Shown here piece after piece: positions 8,601 through 13,353 of a stretch of 13,353 bases of DNA. Every line of letters starts with the position of its first letter. Positions within the stretch are counted from its first letter, which is position 1. The translations under genes and the position numbers were made by a program. The notes below the pieces were generated by a model. That model saw nothing but the letters and a program-made list of their open reading frames with translations. It made no database searches and was not told the DNA's origin. The DNA comes from Phycisphaerales bacterium UBA7708. Its GTDB lineage: Bacteria; Planctomycetota; Phycisphaerae; Sedimentisphaerales; Anaerohalosphaeraceae. Location: the NCBI GenBank assembly GCA_002482415.1, contig DLFY01000007.1, forward strand, positions 1 through 13,353, given 5' to 3'.

Positions 8601-9520
8601 GTTCTGCGTCTAATACGGGGCTTTTACCCGGGGAGGTTTCTGATTTAACGATAGATTCAGGACTTTCAGTTACAAAAAATGTAAATAATGAATGGACCTT
8701 GACCTCGTCAAGTAACTCACCCAGGCAGGCTAACCGGTCAATTGCCCCAACCGACCTTTCTTTGAAAAGAGGATTGGGCCTTTGGATAAAAGGTGATAAT
8801 CTTGGCGGTTATTTTTATGTTGAATATTCATCCGGAATGCAACGGCACTATATTGTTCCTAATAATTTTATTGATTGGCGTTATGTTGAAATCCCGGACT
8901 ATGAGCCCGCAGATTATTCATATCGCGATACGCTTTACTATAAATTCCAGGATCCGTACGGGACGATCCGTCAGGGATTTCGATATAATGCGATCAACCG
9001 AATCTCATTTGGAATTACCGCTGTACCTTCGGGTAATACAGCCACGGTAATTATCAAAGAGCCTAAAGCATTGTCGGAGATTACCGAACCATTGCATAAC
9101 CTTCAATTATCTGCCGGTTCTTCGGTTTTAATGGTCAACGGTTCTGTTGACAGTGGAAATTATATTGTTTATAAAGGTGGAAACAGTGTCGATATTCTTG
9201 ATTCGAATAGATTTTATATCAGGTCTATGCCCGTAATAATATCGAACTGGATTATACCTACAGGCAGCTCTGTTATTTCAGTCAGTAGTACATCGACAAA
9301 TAAGCCTTGGCTCAAGATGCTGTTCAAGACTCTTGGAACTCCGTTTAATATTCCCAATCCCATGGATGCAGATATTAATGATGATGGGGATATCGATCTG
9401 ACTGATTTTATGATCATTGTAGATAACTGGATGTCAGATGGGATTTTTTCATCCGGTGATTTGAATTGGGACAATAAGGTAAATTTAACAGATTTTTCCG
9501 TTATGGCATCAGAATGGTAA
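5678..9520 (+). CDS. Large exported glycosidase-like protein with repeat module, Fn3-like domain, TIM barrel and C-terminal dockerin (gene C)
   Basis: 1280 residues. Signal peptide 1-18 (ends SVQA; unusually it has no Lys or Arg before the hydrophobic core). Beta-repeat module 19-225, close paralogue of the gene B N-terminus. Fn3-like domain 226-316 (NPANG...YYWRIDEIN...WSFT). Then a beta-sandwich starting CTSFRLIFDTSGKISSLYY, and a TIM-barrel-like region ~540-920. Barrel strands include GIGVFYLPQGVW, KGMLLGIHTG and RLSFDALE, whose Asp758 is at a position suitable for a catalytic nucleophile as in GH36-type enzymes. Residues ~628-722 are an insertion (IQIGNEIIKV...LSGCARAQEGTS...HGAGKTV) that resembles a module known from phage-tail and adhesin proteins. 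A galactose-binding-like domain lies around 1000-1140 (GLGLWIKGDNLGGYFYVEY), and a type I dockerin at 1230-1280 (DINDDGDIDLTDF and DLNWDNKVNLTDF). The glycosidase assignment comes from fold pattern and context; I cannot name the family or substrate. Confidence 0.8.
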   Translation: MSVFALMLLIFTTVSVQAVTWVGNGSDWLWSTGANWNTGTAPLSNQDVFINTGTARQPLISVGVVAVGAVIRIGGSATTEILTVTGGSLTASALILGEGVGSSVTLNMNGGTLTVGALWAGNNGNGTVNMSGGVMTLTAESLYVTRFGTSKGFGYVHLDGGTITAPGIYMAGGNLDITAGNLVLSGDKRTTINTYIANGWITAYGGTGSVEVVYNGSHTTVSSIAVYKASQPNPANGAIALSLTPTLSWMAGYGAVRHDVWFGMSPDALTKVATAQPGTSYAPALLIEGQTYYWRIDEINENGTVTTGDTWSFTSVTALLSPVFECTSFRLIFDTSGKISSLYYKPLNRELISGISGNEGFIVYNLAGSNVYLDRVYRTNQGKMIAYSSNGLYTVLFDVTEDDKHIAFRIESLTGFDTTENTKLKFQIHPNLSGKLASAVPAKYGSGVGVGVMSLDWMTWTISDFQVEWRYLWHRTDNPADPIGGFAIFACDESNTLQTIGEVEQREDLPHPLYGGVWAKQKNDVARMAEMYVAFSGPTERNRAVDYCQRGGIGVFYLPQGVWESGSPYNVNLSNWPKGMDSLRDFSESLNSKGMLLGIHTGSCSLWNSDEVYVKPSPDPRLASWGSGRLAQAVSKADTNIYFVPDEGTVMPVNTSERHGLRPPVYQDIWGWEKIQIGNEIIKVGSYDDSTVPWHLSGCARAQEGTSAASHGAGKTVKGLLTVYNHLAVDPDSTLLDEIADKMSNLVNYCKVGRLSFDALETIESGGRWGMNKFMAKAYEGFDHFVANDSSSGLTQYEWHVAAFANNGEPMHFYPKAYFEGYLIGSDNSNFVPEGLGALTFRKDSRINAWHASSPDEWQWWLAKAAAYDATYWFWSSVSELDGNGQTGEILDLCKKWERAKLMNVFTSSQKTQMKDYDTTFQLISSDIDSFSWQISPSKITPVFVKSDKTASFTNSYEAQPLQFEARVLPYYDYSSASNTGLLPGEVSDLTIDSGLSVTKNVNNEWTLTSSSNSPRQANRSIAPTDLSLKRGLGLWIKGDNLGGYFYVEYSSGMQRHYIVPNNFIDWRYVEIPDYEPADYSYRDTLYYKFQDPYGTIRQGFRYNAINRISFGITAVPSGNTATVIIKEPKALSEITEPLHNLQLSAGSSVLMVNGSVDSGNYIVYKGGNSVDILDSNRFYIRSMPVIISNWIIPTGSSVISVSSTSTNKPWLKMLFKTLGTPFNIPNPMDADINDDGDIDLTDFMIIVDNWMSDGIFSSGDLNWDNKVNLTDFSVMASEW
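5732..6352 (+). repeat. Beta-repeat module, copy 4 (N-terminus of gene C)
   Basis: Partner of 1724-2341, with the same segment order (WSTGANW, QDVFINTG, IRIGG, LILGEG, LWAGNNGNGTVNM, ESLYV-x-RFGT, LSGDKRT, NGWITAYGG). The two copies differ by a two-residue FG insertion in SKGFGYVHL and a few other small changes. Confidence 0.75.
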
Positions 9521-9673
9521 TTGATCAGCCTGCAGTACGAACAATATCTAATGAGGTTATAAAATTGAACTTAATGATCTAACAGTTGTTTTGCGACAGA
9601 TTTGATAACTTGTTGAGCGAGTTTTGAAAATTTATCAATTAGAAATAGTTCTATTGGACAAGGATGGGATGTA

Positions 9674-11488
9674 ATGAGTCAATGTTTAGCAAATCTGAAT
9701 GGTGTGGAATGGAGTTTTTTGGGCCTGTACTTTGTTATTGTCCTGGCAATTGGCCTGTACTTTGTCCGGCGTTCCAGCAAGAATACAGATTCTTATTTTC
9801 TTGCCGGACGGTCACTGCCGTGGTGGCTTGCTGGGACTTCCATGGTGGCTACGATGTTTGCTGCTGACACGCCATTGTTCCACAGCGGGAATGTCCGTCG
9901 ATTCGGCATAGATGCCGGATGGCTTTTCTTTGCTCCTGGATTTGGAATTATCCTGGCTTCTGTTCTTTTTGCGCGTCTCTGGCGGCGCGCTCGCGTAATG
10001 ACTGAAATTGAGCTTTTTGAACTGCGATATACAGGAAAAGCAGCAACAATATTTCGTTGTTTTAATGCTGTATATGGAGGAATATTTATTGCCGCATTAA
10101 CTATGGGATGGGTAACTATGGGAATGACGGTCATTGTGGAATCTCTTCTGGGCATTGACAAAGTATTTGGTACCTGTATTTTGCTAGGGATTGTTGTGAT
10201 TTATTCGGTTAGTTCGGGGATATGGGGTGTTGTGGCAACTGATTTTCTGCAATATATAGTTGCTACTTTTGGAACAATATATCTTGCAATTGCAGCAATT
10301 ATAAAATGCGGCGGCCTGCAGGCCATGAGTCAGAAACTGGCTTCTTTGAGTGAATGGTCGGGGCACACTCTCAATATCTGGCCGGATCCTTCGGGGTGGA
10401 ATCCAAATTACAGCTGGTGGGTTGTCGTTGGTTATGCTGTCGTTTACAGTATTCAGGTGGCTGTTGCAGGTACATTCCTGGGACAAAAAGTATATGCATC
10501 CAAAGATGAACATAATGCTTCTCATTCTGTGTTATGGTTTGGATTTTGCATCTATGTTCTGAATGGCTGGCCGTGGATCATTACTGGTTTAGCATCAGTG
10601 ATTATTCTTGGCTCTACCAATGAAGCAGCAGGGATGAAAGACTGGCAAGAAACTTATCCTGCAATGATTCTCAAATTAATGCCTGTTGGTATGCGAGGTG
10701 TCATGGCTGCATGTCTGATTGCCGCTTTTATGTCCACAATCGCAACACTGATCAACTGGGGATCATCCTATATGGTTAATGATTTCTACCAACGTTTTTT
10801 AGTAAAAAATAGAAGTTCAACTCATTATGTATGGGTATCAAGAGCTTTTTCACTGGGGCTGGCAGCATTTGGCGGATGGTTTGCCTTTCAGTTTGAAAAC
10901 ATTACCGAAATGCTTTTAAAAGTTCCTTTATATATGATCGGTGGTGTGTTGGTCTGGATATTCAGGTGGATCTGGTCCAGAACAAATATCTGGTCGGAAA
11001 TATCAGCTATGCTTGGCTCGATTCTTGTGGCGTTGTTTGTGGATGTTGTGCTTGTTCGTTATTTTGGAATATGGGATTCTCCCGATAACTGGCAATACTT
11101 TGGACAAAAGATATTGACGATACTGGCTGGGACCACATTGATATGGCTCGTAGTAACTCTTCTTACCAGACCAGTTGATGATGAGACGCTAAAACGGTTT
11201 TATAGACGTGTAATTATTCCTGGGCCTGGCTGGTCCAGAATCCGAAATCTGTGCGGCAATGATTGCTTAAAAGCTGATTCTATGTGGCGTATTGTTTTTA
11301 CATGGCTGACGGGAGTTCTTGGCTTATATGGATTTCTGTTTGCAGTAGGTTACATTGTAGTGTGGAGATGGCCGATTGCACTAATTCTTCTTGTGGTTTC
11401 TGCTGCCTCCACAGTGTCGTACTTCAAGTTATTTTATTCTCTGACCCACTATGAAGATCAGCAATTAGGAGAATTAACAGAGAAATAA
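9674..11488 (+). CDS. Sodium:solute symporter (SSS family) (gene D)
   Basis: A 604-residue inner-membrane symporter of the solute:sodium symporter family (TC 2.A.21), with about 13-15 hydrophobic spans. Family signs are the first helix FLGLYFVIVLAIGLYFV followed by RRSSKNTDSYFLAGRSLPWW (32-51), then ATMFAADTPL (59-68), typical of the planctomycete/verrucomicrobial sugar-type branch. A further sign is the segment FMSTIATLINWGSSYMVNDF (352-371), in the helix that in vSGLT-like transporters contributes to the Na2 sodium site; Ser354 and Thr355 are candidates there. Length is at the upper end of normal because of extra helices after ~540. The start is ATG 9674, with AAGGA (9660-9664) nine bases before it. 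It follows gene C by 153 bases and precedes gene E by 34 bases, so it probably imports a product released by the exported enzymes. Substrate is not determinable from sequence. Confidence 0.9.
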   Translation: MSQCLANLNGVEWSFLGLYFVIVLAIGLYFVRRSSKNTDSYFLAGRSLPWWLAGTSMVATMFAADTPLFHSGNVRRFGIDAGWLFFAPGFGIILASVLFARLWRRARVMTEIELFELRYTGKAATIFRCFNAVYGGIFIAALTMGWVTMGMTVIVESLLGIDKVFGTCILLGIVVIYSVSSGIWGVVATDFLQYIVATFGTIYLAIAAIIKCGGLQAMSQKLASLSEWSGHTLNIWPDPSGWNPNYSWWVVVGYAVVYSIQVAVAGTFLGQKVYASKDEHNASHSVLWFGFCIYVLNGWPWIITGLASVIILGSTNEAAGMKDWQETYPAMILKLMPVGMRGVMAACLIAAFMSTIATLINWGSSYMVNDFYQRFLVKNRSSTHYVWVSRAFSLGLAAFGGWFAFQFENITEMLLKVPLYMIGGVLVWIFRWIWSRTNIWSEISAMLGSILVALFVDVVLVRYFGIWDSPDNWQYFGQKILTILAGTTLIWLVVTLLTRPVDDETLKRFYRRVIIPGPGWSRIRNLCGNDCLKADSMWRIVFTWLTGVLGLYGFLFAVGYIVVWRWPIALILLVVSAASTVSYFKLFYSLTHYEDQQLGELTEK

Positions 11489-11522
11489 AGTTAAATGATT
11501 ATTCTTAAATCAGGACGATATT

Positions 11523-13352
11523 ATGAAAAATAATACTGAGCAGATTGTGGTTTGGTTTCGATTTTTTTTTGTTTTGTGTTGCGGAGCATGTTGTGCGATG
11601 GAAGAGAAGATAAATCAGGAGGAAAAGATTACATTTGATACTCCTTACTATAAAAGAGCATTTCAAAATCATTCGGATGGATTCAGGACATTGGTTTATG
11701 AATCTTTGCCGGACCAGTCGTTGTTAATCACGGACGGAACGCTTTCTGAGGGGTCGGTAACATTGAATGGGAAGAAATATCGTCTTGGCGGGCAGAGGGA
11801 AAATTCGATTCACTATTTTGATTCTGGCATCGAAATCCTCCCTGAAGGGGGGAAAAGACTGTGTGTTCTTTTTAAAGGATTGTCCGGCATAACCGTCAGA
11901 TTATTCTATGAGTGGCCGGTTGATGTTCCGGTTCTGATAAAATGGATTTCTATAGAAAACCAGAGCGGTACGGCAATTCATCTGGATGAGATGCAAATCG
12001 AGGCCTTTACACCGGAAACAGACGGCAAGATGAGTCTGATGCTGGAGAATGATTATGTGCGTGACGGGATGAAGGTCAATGGCCAAAGAACCCGTTCGCC
12101 CTGGATCGAAAAGCAGTCTTTTTATATTCATGATTTGCTAAATATCAAAGCTGAAGCCACGACCTTTTCCTATCCTGCTGAACTGGATCAGTGGATCCTG
12201 CAGGGCGAGTCCTTTCAGTCTTTTAAAGTGTATGAATTTCTCGCACCAACTGAAAATGAAGAGCTCCGAGGAATTGCATTCCGCCGGGCTACTCGCAAAC
12301 TGTTTCCCTGGACATGCGTTCGACATCTGCATTGTGCGTTGCCTTCGGCCCGTAAGGTCGAAGAATATTATCGGGGGATTGAATCTGCCGCCGATGCCGG
12401 ATACGAAGCCGTTCTTTTGTGCCACTGGTGGTTGGATAAAAATCTGACCTCGCCGTTGTTTACAAACTATAGTGATTATATTCTGCGTCCGGAACTGTTT
12501 CCCAACGGCTGGGAAGATGTGCGAAAGCTGACAGATTTTGCGCATAAAAAAGGACTAAAAATATATTTTTATTCCATCTATGTCAATACTTGGAGAAGTA
12601 AGGAAAATGCGCCTCAAGTGCAAAATAATAACGACTGGCTACTGATCTGGGGCAAGGACGACAAAAGTGCCCGCTGGGGCGATACCTTGGATCCGGGAAC
12701 AGACTGGGGTTTGTACGTTAACCGCAAATTGGAGGAAGCGGTTGTGAAAGGTGGTTTTGATGCCTGGCATCTGGATGGACCATATTATGGCGACATTTGT
12801 GTGGCAGAAAATCGCGGATATAAGCCGGGGGGTCCCAATCAATATTTGGGTTGGGAACGACAAAAGCAGTTCTATGAAAGGATGAAAACCCTGGGCTATC
12901 ATGGTGAGGCAGCCCAGGGATTTTGTGCGTATCCTCATGGAATGAGCCGGATTACCACTACAGGATATGAGGAAGGTGATTTCGGACGTTTGGGGATGTG
13001 GGGCCAGATACTGGCGACAAGAAAAGGAGCTTATACATTTACGAAAGTCTATCGGCAGGAACAGGCCGTTACGTTTGTCCCGGTTGTGCCCTGGAGTCCC
13101 AATCCCGATGCTCCTTCTATGGAGCCGATGGAAAAGAACGCTGAATTCTATGATGCCTATCTGGCCTATTGCTTCGGATATGGTTTCGGAGGTCGGATCT
13201 TCCAGCGGGTCGCATTTGAAGGACCCAAGTCTGAAGCGGCCGTGCGGCGCTGGCTGGGATTTTGGAAAAAACACTATGATTACTTCAGTAAGGGTTATCT
13301 GCTGCATCTGCGCGAACCGGATGGAGAGCACATAGATGCGATTGCTCACTAA
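11523..13352 (+). CDS. Exported alpha-galactosidase-like (GH36/GH27-type) TIM-barrel enzyme, probably C-terminally short (gene E)
   Basis: 609 residues, starting at ATG 11523 with AGGA seven bases upstream. The N-terminus (VVWFRFFFVLCCGACC) is a signal peptide with four cysteines; a lipoprotein anchor is possible but the lipobox is poor. Residues ~30-280 look like the beta-sandwich domain of GH36-type enzymes (GSVTLNGKKYRLGG, ITVRLFYEWP, VLIKWISIEN). The TIM barrel spans ~285-590: EAVLLCHWWLDKN, the KKGLKIYFYS strand, and the nucleophile-type strand FDAWHLDGPYYGD with Asp418. Later candidates for the acid/base are Glu462 in HGEAAQG and Asp486 in YEEGDFGR. It probably acts as an exo-glycosidase on an alpha-linked sugar; the precise family is unassigned. 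The frame stops with TAA at 13350-13352 after DAIAH, just after the barrel, where relatives generally carry a C-terminal beta domain. So the gene may be truncated or frameshifted. It follows the symporter by 34 bases, the likely partner for uptake. Confidence 0.8.
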   Translation: MKNNTEQIVVWFRFFFVLCCGACCAMEEKINQEEKITFDTPYYKRAFQNHSDGFRTLVYESLPDQSLLITDGTLSEGSVTLNGKKYRLGGQRENSIHYFDSGIEILPEGGKRLCVLFKGLSGITVRLFYEWPVDVPVLIKWISIENQSGTAIHLDEMQIEAFTPETDGKMSLMLENDYVRDGMKVNGQRTRSPWIEKQSFYIHDLLNIKAEATTFSYPAELDQWILQGESFQSFKVYEFLAPTENEELRGIAFRRATRKLFPWTCVRHLHCALPSARKVEEYYRGIESAADAGYEAVLLCHWWLDKNLTSPLFTNYSDYILRPELFPNGWEDVRKLTDFAHKKGLKIYFYSIYVNTWRSKENAPQVQNNNDWLLIWGKDDKSARWGDTLDPGTDWGLYVNRKLEEAVVKGGFDAWHLDGPYYGDICVAENRGYKPGGPNQYLGWERQKQFYERMKTLGYHGEAAQGFCAYPHGMSRITTTGYEEGDFGRLGMWGQILATRKGAYTFTKVYRQEQAVTFVPVVPWSPNPDAPSMEPMEKNAEFYDAYLAYCFGYGFGGRIFQRVAFEGPKSEAAVRRWLGFWKKHYDYFSKGYLLHLREPDGEHIDAIAH

Positions 13353-13353
13353 T

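Noticed and set aside
9602..9638. Inverted repeat TTGATAA...TTATCAA upstream of the symporter as an operator
   Set aside because: Seven bases with a 23-base spacer in an AT-rich gap are not significant; the nearby TTGTTG/TATCAA pair is also a poor promoter match.
12639..13349. 236-codon open frame on the - strand opposite gene E
   Set aside because: Long, but it lies opposite the clearly homologous GH36-like barrel, and its translation has no recognisable motif or signal.

Overview
The window looks like a carbohydrate-degradation region from a bacterium of the phylum Planctomycetota, most likely the class Phycisphaerae. The evidence is the combination of a PEP-CTERM exosortase tail, type I dockerin repeats on secreted enzymes without other cellulosome parts, a pseudopilin tail of the H-x9-D kind common in that group, very large multidomain exported proteins, and a sodium:solute symporter carrying the FAADTPL signature. 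All genes I support are on the + strand. No RNA gene, insertion sequence or CRISPR array was seen.

Layout: (1) 13-312 is the C-terminal end of a type II secretion-like pseudopilin whose upstream part appears out of frame. (2) 543-1334 (gene A) is a small PEP-CTERM protein made of one beta-strand-rich repeat module, followed by a hairpin terminator at 1353-1381. (3) After about 275 bases without a recognisable gene and a sigma-70-like promoter (1597-1625) comes gene B, 1658-5656. It is a giant exported protein: repeat module, two fibronectin-III-like domains, a second repeat module, a third Fn3-like domain with a dockerin inserted in it, an alpha/beta-hydrolase esterase and a C-terminal sugar-binding-like domain. 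Its apparent start ATG is followed two codons later by an in-frame TAA, although homology with gene C shows that the next ~80 codons are protein-coding. (4) 5678-9520 (gene C) starts 21 bases after gene B with a strong ribosome binding site. It is a paralogue at its N-terminus, joined to a TIM-barrel glycosidase-like core, a sugar-binding-like domain and a terminal dockerin. (5) 9674-11488 (gene D) is a sodium:solute symporter. (6) 11523-13352 (gene E) is a second exported TIM-barrel enzyme of the alpha-galactosidase (GH36/GH27) type. It stops at the last bases of the window, probably before its expected C-terminal domain.

Working model (inference): genes B to E form one transcription unit. 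The esterase B removes ester groups from a decorated polysaccharide, C and E cleave glycosidic bonds outside the cytoplasm, and D imports the released sugar with sodium. The same ~205-residue module occurs four times: once with a PEP-CTERM tail (A) and three times in dockerin-bearing enzymes (B twice, C once). In B the junction falls at the Val-Pro that in A begins the Ile-Pro-Glu-Pro sorting signal. The most interesting aspects are this exchange of sorting tail for enzyme, the dockerin nested inside an Fn3-like domain, the insertion inside the barrel of C, and the signs of interruption or slippage at the start of B.
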